A program made the translations under genes and the position numbers. A stretch of 26,229 bases of DNA from contig JABZGZ010000004.1 in the NCBI GenBank assembly GCA_015259105.1, positions 1 to 26,229 of the forward strand, read 5' to 3'. Source of the stretch: Atopobium sp. GTDB lineage: Bacteria > Actinomycetota > Coriobacteriia > Coriobacteriales > Atopobiaceae. Position 1 is the stretch's first letter. Each line of letters begins with the position of its first letter. The notes under the pieces are model-generated. The model saw only the letters and a program-made list of their open reading frames with translations, searched no databases and was not told where the DNA came from. Below, one piece after another: positions 7,870-16,051 of the stretch.

Positions 7870-7896
7870 ACTCCGCGGGCGAGAAACCCGTGGAGT
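7870..7896 (-). terminator. Hairpin with dispersed motif as loop, probable terminator of the GDPD gene
   Basis: ACTCCGCGGG (7870-7879) and CCCGTGGAGT (7887-7896) pair with one imperfect position around the 7-nt loop CGAGAAA. The stem and loop centre together contain the exact motif GCGAGAAACCC (7879-7889). Read leftward the stem is followed by TTCTTG, a weak T tract. It sits 65 bp beyond the GDPD stop and before the ATPase operator. The terminator role is likely but the T run is poor. Confidence 0.5.
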
Positions 7897-7960
7897 CCCA
7901 GATAAACCTATAAATTTTGGCCGCAGTTTGATCCAAACGTTCTTCTCGCCAAGTGGAAAG

Positions 7961-9364
7961 CTAGTTGATCAGCGATGCGGGAGTTGGGATAAATCCCTCA
8001 AAAATGACAGGCGCACCTTCAAGCTCGGAGGCAATCATGTCCTCCTCGTTCCTAACGGTCCAGGTAATCAGATGTGCGCCCATGGTATTGCAAGCCAGCT
8101 TAACAAAGGGGTTCTTGCGATCTTCAAACTTGTATGAAATGAAGTCTGGGCGACCAACAGAATTACCAAAGAGAGCTGTAGCGCCAGCTCGTGTAGCAAT
8201 GTTCATGTGCTTAGTCTGACGGTCAACCAGGAAATTCTCTGAGAGCTGGCCGCGAAGCATCTCAGGACGGTTCTGACGCAGCCACTGCAAAACGCGAGGG
8301 TCAAAGCTCTCGATGCATGCACGAACGGGACGAAGATCAAGAGCCTGCATAATCTTTTCTGTCAGCTGCTCAGCGTTATTGTTGCGTGTCTTAGCCTCAA
8401 TAATCAAAGGTGCAGGTAGCTCACCGGAGCCACTCCATGCATAAACCTCAAGGACTTCCTCAAACGTTGGAATCTGCTCGTCAGTAGCAAGAAGCCTAAG
8501 ACCACGAAGCTCCTCTAGCGTGGACTCCTCAACAATCTTCTGTACGCCACAGAGGCGATCAAGTGCTGAATCGTGAACAACTACCAACTTGTTGTCTGCG
8601 GTCAGGTGAACATCAACCTCGGAGCCAAAGCCCTTCTCGACAGCTGCGCGGAAAGCAAGCAGGGAGTTCTCTGGAATGCCCGCCTCGTTGTTGTAGAGGC
8701 CACGATGAGCATAGCGATGACGAGCAATTTCGTGCCAGCGCTCCAGAAGTAGGCGATCATTTTGCTTGCGAGGAGCAATGGAATAAGCACCGTATGCAGC
8801 CAAACCAAGAGCAGCACCAGCCACAACGCCACCAGCAATTGCAACGTTTCTGAGCGTCTTGCGTTTTTTGGTAGAGGCTAACAAAGCGTCAGAATCCTGT
8901 CCATCTTGAGCAGCAATTTCCTCAACAACATCTGCAACTGCGATATCTGCGGCAGCATCCTGGTGCTCGGCCAGGGTCTCCCCCATCTCTTCAAGCGACT
9001 CTGCAGTGCTTGCAAGCTGCTTTGAAAGCTTGTTCTTTGGGCGAGAAAAACGATTCTCTAGATTAGACTGAAGCTGTGCCTGAGCAGCCAAAACTGAAGT
9101 CTGAGCCGAACGAAGCGCAGACTGAGCACGAGCGACTGATGACTGAATAGCATCGCCGTTTGGCAGTGCTGGCCTAATATGAGCATTAAACCCAGCTGTA
9201 ATCTGCTCTTTTGCGATATTACCTGCTAAGTTAGCAGCCTTAGAAGCCGTTGTAGCAAGCAGCTTTCTTCCAGCCTCGGATTGAAGTGCTGCCTTTGCGG
9301 CATACTGAGTAATTGCTAAACCTGCAGCTCTAACTGCAGCTCTCTTAATAAAACGACCAATCAT
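7961..9364 (-). CDS. Glycerophosphodiester phosphodiesterase family protein with long N-terminal extension
   Basis: 467 residues. The C-terminal half (about 215-465) is a GDPD TIM barrel with HRG at 220-222, the metal pair E249 and D251 (SEVDVHLT) and His264 (VVHDSALDR). These enzymes split glycerophosphodiesters to glycerol 3-phosphate and an alcohol. Residues 1-170 are Ala/Gln/Ser-rich, probably helical and coiled, with no family I recognise. A single hydrophobic segment (about 174-197) follows a basic KKRKTLR, so the enzyme is probably membrane-anchored. I use ATG 9364, with AAGGGAG 6-8 bp upstream; the TTG at 9379 lies within that ribosome site. Monocistronic. Its product could feed the glycerol-phosphate chemistry suggested by the genes at 11420-15599, but that link is inference. 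Confidence 0.87.
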   Translation of the reverse strand: MIGRFIKRAAVRAAGLAITQYAAKAALQSEAGRKLLATTASKAANLAGNIAKEQITAGFNAHIRPALPNGDAIQSSVARAQSALRSAQTSVLAAQAQLQSNLENRFSRPKNKLSKQLASTAESLEEMGETLAEHQDAAADIAVADVVEEIAAQDGQDSDALLASTKKRKTLRNVAIAGGVVAGAALGLAAYGAYSIAPRKQNDRLLLERWHEIARHRYAHRGLYNNEAGIPENSLLAFRAAVEKGFGSEVDVHLTADNKLVVVHDSALDRLCGVQKIVEESTLEELRGLRLLATDEQIPTFEEVLEVYAWSGSGELPAPLIIEAKTRNNNAEQLTEKIMQALDLRPVRACIESFDPRVLQWLRQNRPEMLRGQLSENFLVDRQTKHMNIATRAGATALFGNSVGRPDFISYKFEDRKNPFVKLACNTMGAHLITWTVRNEEDMIASELEGAPVIFEGFIPTPASLIN

Positions 9365-9453
9365 GTAAGCTCCCTTCAATCTAGCTTTATTCTATCAGTC
9401 CAGTTCTCGCTTTTTCGCTACGTATTGCGACTTTCTGTGCGTAATCAGTATCT

Positions 9454-9481
9454 TTGTCTGTTCAAAATCGAGTAGTATGTA
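9454..9481 (+). promoter_or_regulatory. Candidate sigma-70-type promoter for the LOTUS/DUF3825-like gene
   Basis: TTGTCT (9454-9459), a 16-bp spacer and TATGTA (9476-9481) lie 28 bp before the ATG, with an AGGAG ribosome site between. It is in the divergent gap to the GDPD gene. By-eye assignment. Confidence 0.4.
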
Positions 9482-9509
9482 GTCCACTAACTACTATCTC
9501 AGGAGCATC

Positions 9510-11243
9510 ATGGCTGTTATAAAACAAGAACACGCTCTCTACCTGTATAAACTACTCAAAGCTACCATTGGCGTCTCTAAGCAGACTCCCCTCTCTACCG
9601 TTGAGGGCGTGCTCATTGAAGACGACCTTGCACCGCAGGATTTTGGCTTTGACGACATCCGCGCTCTCATGGAGGCGTGCCCCGATTTCATCAAAATCAC
9701 TGCGTTCAAAAAAGGTTACGTCTACGCAACACTTTTGACCTTTGAAACCTTTGAGGTTGCCCTTGCTGCTGGCGAGAAGAACGTCGAGTCCCAAAGCAAC
9801 GGCAAACCTTGGAAGCGCCGCCGTGGGACAAAGTCCATTCGCGCGCTCAAGCCAAAACACCTGGCAGTTGAGGCGGAGCCTGAAGCGGAAGAACTTCCTA
9901 CCCAAGAAGAGCCGACGGAGACAGAAGAGGTGCCTGCCGTAGAGAACTCGGAGGAACTGTCTGTTGCAGAAACAGCACTAGTCGCAGAGGAGTCTGCTGC
10001 TGAGGCGCCGGCTGTAGTAACGCCTTGTGCAGAGGCGCCTGAAGAAGACCTCCAGCAAGAATCTGCCGATGATGTCACTCCAGAGCCCGCTGGAACCGAT
10101 GATGCCGCTCCAGAACCTGTCGAAACCGAAACACCAGCTCTAGAGCCTAAAGCTGCCGAGCCTACAGTGCCCGAGCCTGTAGTGCCCGAGCCTACCATCT
10201 CGCTTACCGTTACGTACAATCCCTACGACGGCTCTGATGAAGAGAAGACGCTTGAGGCCGCTCCTTCAGTATTGCAACAGGCGCTGAATGCAACAAGTTC
10301 TGTCTCGGCCACTACAACTTCTGAGTCTCCAGTTTCTGTGCCGGCAATCAATCAGAATGAAGCTCCTGCTCCTACCCCAACATACCCTGCCAATTTTGAG
10401 GAAGATGTCCACGTCAACAACGAGCTTCTCGGCATTTTGTATCAGATGGCTCCCGTTGACGCCAACGTCCTCAAGCAGTTGGAGGAAGACTTCAAACTTG
10501 CAGTGTCTTCTCGCGCGCTCATTTCCAAGGGCGGCACGTTTACGTTTAACACGCGTTACAAGAAACCGCAGACAGACGAGGTAATTACCGCTACTATCCG
10601 CAAGTCAAAACGCGGAGCTCTGCGTCCTTGGACGCTCTTGGAGCTTAGCGTTTCTGCAAGTGAGCTGCAGGATCAGGCAGTTGACGTGCTTCGCGGTCTG
10701 CCTAAGTCTGGTATCGCTTCATGGGAGAAACTGCCCGCCGCAGAAAAGCAGCTGCCCATAAACCCTGTTGACGTGGTCATGAACGAGGCTCCTGTCTCCG
10801 ATTGGAATGCGCTTAGCACCACCTATCTGAGCGACGCGCCCTCGTTGCAGGCAGCGCAAGCTTGCCTTTCCGCAGCGTACGTCTACAGAAAGAACGAGCA
10901 GCAGCTCATGCACACTGACGCTGACTTCTCGCTTCCCGTTCCAGGTGCCGCACCTCTGCTCTTTGATCCCGAGTGCGGATTTGATGACGACTCGCCTCTG
11001 GTGCAAAACGCCCTGCGAGCAGCAAAACATGGATGGCGCATGGCCGTTGAGCTTTACAATCCCTCTAAGCACTGCATCTACCTTGCGCTTCCTACCTCTG
11101 ATGGCGAGAAACCCCTTGCGCTGGTATTTGACACGTCAGCAGAAGGCCCTTATCACGTTGTTACAACACTGACTATTGAAGAAGCGTACCCACTCGCGCG
11201 CATCTTCTCTGATGGTCTACCTGCATGGATTATGCCGGAATAA
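9510..11243 (+). CDS. Putative LOTUS (OST-HTH)-like and DUF3825-like protein with acidic Pro/Glu linker
   Basis: 577 residues with three parts. Residues 1-85 look like a LOTUS/OST-HTH winged helix (LYKLLKATIGV, then PLSTVEGVL, PQDFGFDDIRALMEACPDFIKI, a small basic strand and a final hydrophobic strand). Residues 115-295 are a low-complexity acidic linker rich in PEP, EE and TE repeats, with VPEPVVPEPTI near the end. Residues 296-577 resemble DUF3825: an FNTRYKKP strand about 357, then PLLFDPECGF, and a terminal LALVFDTSAEGPYHVVTTL then IEEAYPLARIFSDGLPAWI, which parallels the family ending with an AY-x-x-AR and a terminal WL-type motif. LOTUS domains bind RNA, and DUF3825 has been noted with RNA-linked domains. 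An RNA-related role is thus plausible but unproven. No signal peptide. One motif copy (11103-11114) encodes GEKP. Monocistronic, ending at 11299-11327. Confidence 0.6.
   Translation: MAVIKQEHALYLYKLLKATIGVSKQTPLSTVEGVLIEDDLAPQDFGFDDIRALMEACPDFIKITAFKKGYVYATLLTFETFEVALAAGEKNVESQSNGKPWKRRRGTKSIRALKPKHLAVEAEPEAEELPTQEEPTETEEVPAVENSEELSVAETALVAEESAAEAPAVVTPCAEAPEEDLQQESADDVTPEPAGTDDAAPEPVETETPALEPKAAEPTVPEPVVPEPTISLTVTYNPYDGSDEEKTLEAAPSVLQQALNATSSVSATTTSESPVSVPAINQNEAPAPTPTYPANFEEDVHVNNELLGILYQMAPVDANVLKQLEEDFKLAVSSRALISKGGTFTFNTRYKKPQTDEVITATIRKSKRGALRPWTLLELSVSASELQDQAVDVLRGLPKSGIASWEKLPAAEKQLPINPVDVVMNEAPVSDWNALSTTYLSDAPSLQAAQACLSAAYVYRKNEQQLMHTDADFSLPVPGAAPLLFDPECGFDDDSPLVQNALRAAKHGWRMAVELYNPSKHCIYLALPTSDGEKPLALVFDTSAEGPYHVVTTLTIEEAYPLARIFSDGLPAWIMPE
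11103..11114. repeat. Dispersed motif copy inside a gene (reverse orientation)
   Basis: GGCGAGAAACCC, read in frame as Gly-Glu-Lys-Pro in the C-terminal domain of the 577-residue protein. Confidence 0.85.
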
Positions 11244-11298
11244 CCTCAGCTCACAGACAAGCTTCCTTCGCGAAACAGCTCGTACAACTGGTCACCAA

Positions 11299-11327
11299 AA
11301 AAGCCGCGTCGTGTGGACGCGGCTTTT
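11299..11327. terminator. Bidirectional terminator between convergent genes
   Basis: AAAAGCCGCGTC (11299-11310) pairs perfectly with GACGCGGCTTTT (11316-11327) around a 5-nt loop. There is an A run on the left and a T run on the right, so it can end both the rightward 577-residue gene and the leftward sulfatase gene. Confidence 0.92.
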
Positions 11328-11336
11328 CTTGTAGTT

Positions 11337-11393
11337 GGATTTCTCGACGGCAGGTACACCAGGTTTCTCGTCAAGTACACCGGGTTTCTCGCC
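11337..11393. repeat. Three tandem dispersed-motif copies with GTACACC spacers
   Basis: GGATTTCTCG (11337), AGGTTTCTCG (11361) and the exact GGGTTTCTCGCC (11382-11393) follow one another at 24 and 21 bp. The spacers end in GGTACACC and AGTACACC. Only the last copy is perfect. This looks like a decaying tandem array between two convergent genes, next to their terminator. Confidence 0.8.
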
Positions 11394-11419
11394 AGCAGGC
11401 AGATTACCGGACACCTAAC

Positions 11420-13546
11420 TTAGTCGTGCCATGGTTCAACAGGCCATTCGTTGCCCGTGAGGCTCCAATTCTTCATGTCGTTGGCGTCGCCGTTAATGAC
11501 AAACTCCCTGACAAAGATGTCTCGCTTGCCGTTTGAAATGGTCTCGATGTAATAGCGAGGACGAACATCTCCCTCGTGGACCTCATCAAGTGGCGTTGTG
11601 TAGTTAGAAAGTGTCTGCTGGTCAACACCCATGTCCTTCAGGGTTTGGGCCAAGATGTCGTAGTGCCAGACAGGCGCGTCAGAAATCTGCATAGGCTGAG
11701 CAGCTTCTTCAGCAGTCTGACCTGCAGGCTTGTACATGATTACTGGAGCGGAAGGTGTCTGAATATCGCCGCCCGTCAAGTACCAATCACCATGGTCAGC
11801 GGTAATGATGAAAGACGTATTCTCATACACTCCCAAACGCTTGAGCTCAGCGATGTAGGCTTCAACAATTCTGTAAGCCGCGATGGTTTGCTCGTCAACG
11901 TTTTGCTTGCTTGGATCTTCAGTGCGCTCAACGTTGCGATCAAGCGTGTAAGGTGGATGCGAGCCAAACAGATGAATGAAACGGAATGAACCGTTCTGAC
12001 CAGTATTGTCAATCGAGAGTCCGTAGTGCTGCAGCTCCTGATAATACTTGAGGTCATCCTCTGTGTATGGCTGTGAAGAGAGATCAACTTCGTCCATGTT
12101 GACTGACTTGCGCATGCGCATATTAAGATCCTCGGTATAATACCAGAATCGAGGCTTAAACACCCAAGGCATGTCCCTGCAGAACGCCGTCTTATAGAGA
12201 ATGCGCAGTGCACCAAAAACATCCAGCTGATTATCAAGTCCCCTACCAACAGGTGGATGGTAGTTAACGGAATATTTCTGAGCTGTTCCTCTATAACGGT
12301 TGTAATTGAGCTGGTCGGTGTACAGGCCAGCCTCAAATCCAGCATTCTGGATATCCCTGAGATACTGATCACTCTGTGCCCAGTTATAAACAAACTCGTT
12401 GAAATTCTCGCCAGGCTGAGGACGTGTTCCAAAAAGCAGCGATGGTACACCATATCGAGTAGGAATCATAGAACCTACAGAGTTTCTATACCACGTAAAT
12501 CCTGTTAAACCGGCAAATGTCTCTGGACGTTCATCGTAGAGTCTCTGAACAAAGGCGGTGTCGGTAGTATCAAGGACAAACACCACGACGTTCTTCTTGG
12601 AGGAAACGTTGTAGAGGCCCTCGCGCGTTGCGATAACCTGCTGGTTTTCGGCATGAGCATCTATCGACGCTGCGATTGCAGGACCCCAGAGACTTGCAAC
12701 GCCCACTGTCTGGACAATGATAAGAGCGGTTGCGGTTACTAGAAGACCTGTTCTAAGCTGACGTGCTTTTAGGAGCGAGAAGGCCACTGCAGCCGCAATG
12801 ATTGCCAGCCAGATGAGGCCAGAGACAATCATTTGGGTTGTGAAGTCTGACCAAATAACCTCGTGACCATCTGCAAGTGGCATACCACCGTTCAAGAATA
12901 CTGCCTGAACGTATGACGCCACACCGACGGCGCCTACAAATGCAACGGCAACGTTAAACACACGCTTACGCAGGAGTGATAAAAGCACTGTAAGAATGAT
13001 CGTAAGGATAAGACCTGCAATAATAACGGGACCTGCAACATCGTTGAGGTTGAAAGAAAGGTCTCGCGCATTGCTTGCCACCAGCTCAAGTGGGGCTACG
13101 ACCAAGATAGTAAAGACAGTAAAGAAAGAGACAAGAAATGCGACACCAATACGACCCTTAGGTTTGAGGGTTCCCTCTTTTTGTTCCTTGAGACGAACAG
13201 CTTCTGCTGCAAGGATTTCTTTCATCTGAACGTTTGCAGCTTCTGCACCTTTGGCGTCAACCTTGTGAACTTTGCCTTCGACAATCTTATTGGCGTTCTC
13301 ATCAATCTTAAGCAGACGGAAGAGCACCTTACGAGAGCGCCTAAACGCAACGCCAAGGACCGCAGAGAGTGCAACTACAACTGCTGCCAGCGCCTGGATG
13401 GTGTAGGTCATGACAGATGGGTCAACGTAAGCCTGCGCTGTTGCAGGCAGAAGAGCCCACCATACAAATGTCAGTACTGCGACAAAAAACGCTCCATGAA
13501 GGAAGGACGCGCGGCTTTGAATAGCGGAGCTGCAAGAGTTTCTCAT
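11420..13546 (-). CDS. Membrane-anchored sulfatase-family protein, LTA synthase / phosphoglycerol transferase-like
   Basis: 708 residues. A signal-like helix (16-36) ends in ATAQAYVDPSV, followed by helices at about 44-66, 134-157, 172-192, 198-218, 240-260 and 266-290, with a charged cytoplasmic stretch at 70-130. From about 318 an extracellular alkaline-phosphatase-fold domain follows: VVFVLDTTDT (321-330, metal Asp), IPTRYGVPSLLFG (361-373, with Thr363 the likely nucleophile), HLFGSHPPYTLD (525-536) and TADHGDW (582-588). This is the sulfatase fold used by LtaS and phosphoglycerol transferases to move polyol phosphates onto envelope polymers outside the cell. I choose ATG 13546, just before the signal helix; an upstream frame overlaps the preceding gene and is basic and unlike a protein start. 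Its ribosome site is weak, so translation is probably coupled to the fusion gene 16 bp upstream. Confidence 0.82.
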   Translation of the reverse strand: MRNSCSSAIQSRASFLHGAFFVAVLTFVWWALLPATAQAYVDPSVMTYTIQALAAVVVALSAVLGVAFRRSRKVLFRLLKIDENANKIVEGKVHKVDAKGAEAANVQMKEILAAEAVRLKEQKEGTLKPKGRIGVAFLVSFFTVFTILVVAPLELVASNARDLSFNLNDVAGPVIIAGLILTIILTVLLSLLRKRVFNVAVAFVGAVGVASYVQAVFLNGGMPLADGHEVIWSDFTTQMIVSGLIWLAIIAAAVAFSLLKARQLRTGLLVTATALIIVQTVGVASLWGPAIAASIDAHAENQQVIATREGLYNVSSKKNVVVFVLDTTDTAFVQRLYDERPETFAGLTGFTWYRNSVGSMIPTRYGVPSLLFGTRPQPGENFNEFVYNWAQSDQYLRDIQNAGFEAGLYTDQLNYNRYRGTAQKYSVNYHPPVGRGLDNQLDVFGALRILYKTAFCRDMPWVFKPRFWYYTEDLNMRMRKSVNMDEVDLSSQPYTEDDLKYYQELQHYGLSIDNTGQNGSFRFIHLFGSHPPYTLDRNVERTEDPSKQNVDEQTIAAYRIVEAYIAELKRLGVYENTSFIITADHGDWYLTGGDIQTPSAPVIMYKPAGQTAEEAAQPMQISDAPVWHYDILAQTLKDMGVDQQTLSNYTTPLDEVHEGDVRPRYYIETISNGKRDIFVREFVINGDANDMKNWSLTGNEWPVEPWHD

Positions 13547-13562
13547 GGTAGAAGTTGTTGTT

Positions 13563-15599
13563 TTAGTCACGAGAAACACCGTCCTCATCAGTTGTCTTTG
13601 TGGCGTCTTTAGTGGAGCTGACGGCGTCGCTTTTCTCAGCGTCGTCTGCAGCGTCCGCAGCAGCGTTCTTCTTGGTAGTAGCGTCGTCTGCAACCTCAGC
13701 AGCGTCCTCCTCCTGGTGAGCCAAAACACGCTCGAGAATGAATTTACCTGCGGCTTCTCCGCCGTGACCAAGGTTAAAAATCATGTTGTTACGAATCTCT
13801 TCAATCTTGTGCGACCAGCTGTCAGTCTCTTCAAGCATCTGCGCAACGGCGTCGCCCAGGCCCGAGAGGTCCTTAGGATCAAAGCTGCGGCCAATCTCAT
13901 TCCTGAGCGTAATGTCGCAGGGATCTGTGTGAATCTTGCTCCAGTCGGGGTTATTCTCCTTCATTGCAGTGTCAATGAAGACTGACGGCTTGAGCGTGGT
14001 AAACGAGAACTCCTCAGCAACACTTGACCAGTCAGTAAAGAGCAGGTCAGCCGAGAGAACCGAAGTGTTGGAGCTGAAGTCGGTCTCAAAGGAGAGCTCC
14101 TCTGGGTCCGCGTCAGCGTAGCGAGCAAGAATCTCCTCCATACGGGCAGGATAGCGCTTCAAATACTCTGGGTGTGGGCGGACCACAATGCGCCAGCCGC
14201 GGCCCATGAGCTGCTCAAGCAGGCCGTCAAGGCAGCTGTCCATCAAGTTGTCATACTGCCACGAAGGACCAATCAGCAACAGGGGTTTCTCGCCAGGTTT
14301 GCGCTGGCCCAGATTCTGCTTCTGGTAGTTCTTGATTGACCTGTCGAGAAGATCGTAGCCAATAGCTGGCTTTCTCTTGGATGGCGTACCGTAGTACTTC
14401 TCGACCAGCTCAAGATCGTGCTGCTGGTGAGGGCCAACGCAGAGGACGTCGTCGTAGTAGGTGTACTCGTTGCGCGTCGAGGTGACTGTCATGGAGGTCA
14501 TGTGGTGGCACATGTACATGTACTCAGCGTCTTTGCGCACGTAGGAGCGCTTCATGTAAGAGCTCTCCAGGTCACCGAGGGAGGTAACCACGACGTCGGC
14601 GTCGAGCTTCATGAAGAGCGTGATGAGGCGACGCTGGCCCAAGTAATAAGGAATCAGGCGAGGCTGCTTTTTTGCCAGCTCAAAGACCTGGTCATTAGGG
14701 TCAGAGGTAACGTAGTGGATGCGGATGTCAGAGTTTGCCAGCAGCCACTCAATAGCGCCCTGGAAGTATTTGTAAAAGCCGCTTGACTCAGAATAGAAAA
14801 CCAAGTGCTTGCCGATGGTGTCAAAGAAGCGCTTGTAGTCCTCTTTTTCGCGGGCAGCATGAGGATCGCGCTGGAACCACTTGTGAGTGGACTTAGTTGC
14901 TGCGTCCATTGCCTCAAACTCGTCGCGAGCAGCGTTGAGATCGTCATAGTCAACCTGTTTACGAGGATCAATGATGATGTTGCAGACAATCTGGACCAGG
15001 ATTGAGAGAAGGTTTGAGCAAACCCAGTAGAATGCCATGCCGCACACAACGTAAACCGCAAGTACAAGCGACATTGCGATGGAGAGACCGTTTGTGGTGT
15101 TCTTCTCGGCACGAGACTGCTCGCGCTGGAGTGGATTCAGCTTGTTGGATGCAAGGCCAAGAGCAACCGAAGACAGGGCTGCCGCAAGAGGCATAATCCA
15201 GGTGATACCTCCGTCAATGATTGGAGTCATGCCCAAAAACTCTGTGCCGGGGGCACCGGAATCAGTGATGCCATGAATGACGTCTACCAGGCCAAACAGA
15301 ATGACTACCTGGATGGCCAGAGGGATAAGGCTCAGCAGCGGGTGATAACCTGCCTTTTTGTTGAGCTCGTTGGAACGTTCCTCGATGGTCTCTCTGTCGC
15401 CGAAGTAGCGTGTCTTCAAGCGGAAGGTCTCGGGCATAAGACGCACCATAACAATGGAATTTTGCTGCGTCCAAAGCGCCAGAGGCATCAGGATGATTTT
15501 AGTTGCAAGGGTAAAAAGGAAGATTGCCGCCCACCAACTGCCGGTCAAGTCATATGCGGGCTGAACGATAAGTGAAAAAACGTGTGCAAGCTGCTCCAT
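13563..15599 (-). CDS. Fusion of YidC/Oxa1-like membrane domain with CDP-glycerol glycerophosphotransferase-like domain
   Basis: 678 residues. Residues 1-215 follow the YidC/Oxa1 insertase pattern: a first core helix (about 21-42), a helical hairpin loop with LMPETFRLKTRYFGDRE and NELNKKAGYHPLLSLIPLAIQ (83-97), then three more helices. The conserved positive residue of the groove is Lys34 (ATKIILMPL) instead of Arg. Residues 255-625 resemble a Glyphos_transf (TagB/TagF) domain: VGPHQQHDLELVEKYYGTP (388-406), RPHPEYLKRYP (474-484) and LLFTDWSSVAEEFSF (519-533), equivalent to the TDYSS motif. The tail (629-678) is acidic, Ala/Asp-rich and disordered. Start ATG 15599 with AGAAGG 8 bp upstream. 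I infer membrane-tethered transfer of glycerol phosphate or a similar polyol phosphate, followed by export or modification by the sulfatase gene downstream. Confidence 0.85.
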   Translation of the reverse strand: MEQLAHVFSLIVQPAYDLTGSWWAAIFLFTLATKIILMPLALWTQQNSIVMVRLMPETFRLKTRYFGDRETIEERSNELNKKAGYHPLLSLIPLAIQVVILFGLVDVIHGITDSGAPGTEFLGMTPIIDGGITWIMPLAAALSSVALGLASNKLNPLQREQSRAEKNTTNGLSIAMSLVLAVYVVCGMAFYWVCSNLLSILVQIVCNIIIDPRKQVDYDDLNAARDEFEAMDAATKSTHKWFQRDPHAAREKEDYKRFFDTIGKHLVFYSESSGFYKYFQGAIEWLLANSDIRIHYVTSDPNDQVFELAKKQPRLIPYYLGQRRLITLFMKLDADVVVTSLGDLESSYMKRSYVRKDAEYMYMCHHMTSMTVTSTRNEYTYYDDVLCVGPHQQHDLELVEKYYGTPSKRKPAIGYDLLDRSIKNYQKQNLGQRKPGEKPLLLIGPSWQYDNLMDSCLDGLLEQLMGRGWRIVVRPHPEYLKRYPARMEEILARYADADPEELSFETDFSSNTSVLSADLLFTDWSSVAEEFSFTTLKPSVFIDTAMKENNPDWSKIHTDPCDITLRNEIGRSFDPKDLSGLGDAVAQMLEETDSWSHKIEEIRNNMIFNLGHGGEAAGKFILERVLAHQEEDAAEVADDATTKKNAAADAADDAEKSDAVSSTKDATKTTDEDGVSRD
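14283..14294. repeat. Dispersed motif copy inside the fusion gene
   Basis: GGGTTTCTCGCC; on the coding strand it is read as Gly-Glu-Lys-Pro, at residues 436-439 of the glycerophosphotransferase domain. Confidence 0.85.
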
Positions 15600-15608
15600 A
15601 TACAAACC

Positions 15609-15636
15609 TTCTACGAGAAAACTTCTACGAGAAAAC
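15609..15636. repeat. 14-bp tandem duplication upstream of the fusion gene
   Basis: TTCTACGAGAAAAC occurs twice, back to back, covering the leader just upstream of the fusion gene's ribosome site. Each unit contains ACGAGAAAAC, a one-or-two-base variant of the dispersed motif core. Confidence 0.85.
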
Positions 15637-15682
15637 TCTACAGAAGCCAATAAAACCTAAGACCTGAAAAACCAATGGAATC

Positions 15683-15762
15683 CATGGCAGGCTAAAAGAA
15701 AGCTACGGCATCTAAATGAAGTCTGCAGTATCTAAAGTTAACCTGAAGTATCCATTTGTGCA
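15683..15762. promoter_or_regulatory. Imperfect direct repeats with 20-bp period in the divergent gap
   Basis: CTACGGCATCTAAA (15703), CTGCAGTATCTAAA (15723) and CTGAAGTATCCATT (15743) start exactly 20 bp apart. A weaker fourth unit (GGCAGGCTAAAAGAA) lies just to the left. Directly repeated sites about two helical turns apart suit an AraC-type regulator, one of which is encoded on the right; the gap also precedes the leftward fusion gene. The rest of 15637-16051 is AT-rich with no gene that I can support. Confidence 0.4.
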
Positions 15763-15929
15763 TAACTGATTTATGGTATCAAAAAACGCTATTTATCGGC
15801 AGTTTAAAGCAAATAAACAAAATGGAATATCTTTGATTTGCATGGATAAAATTTATACATAAATTGTTCTTTTTCAAATCATTCTCTTAAAGTTACGTAG
15901 GCAATTGTCTTTCTCGTTAATCAAAATTT

Positions 15930-15991
15930 AACCCCTGAAATGGCATTTTATTTGATTTTGGGGTTGCAATCGCAGTTCTGCTGGCTAAAAT
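15930..15991 (+). promoter_or_regulatory. Promoter of the AraC-type gene with overlapping inverted repeat
   Basis: TTGCAA (15964-15969), a 16-bp spacer and TAAAAT (15986-15991) form a good promoter, 60 bp before the ATG. An inverted repeat AACCCC (15930-15935) / GGGGTT (15960-15965), extended by AAAT/ATTT, ends on the -35 box and could be an operator. Confidence 0.5.
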
Positions 15992-16051
15992 ACTCTCCAT
16001 GTTATTTTTAATATTCGGCGCATTAGAGCGCTTTTGAAATGAGGAGATTCT

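Noticed and set aside
13547..13771. Longer start for the sulfatase-family gene
   Set aside because: The extension overlaps the fusion gene in another frame, is Arg/Leu/Thr-rich noise, and puts the signal helix 90 residues in.
15600..15650. Upstream start of the YidC fusion
   Set aside because: The extension reads through the 14-bp tandem repeat; ATG 15599 has a proper ribosome site and begins a typical YidC N-terminus.
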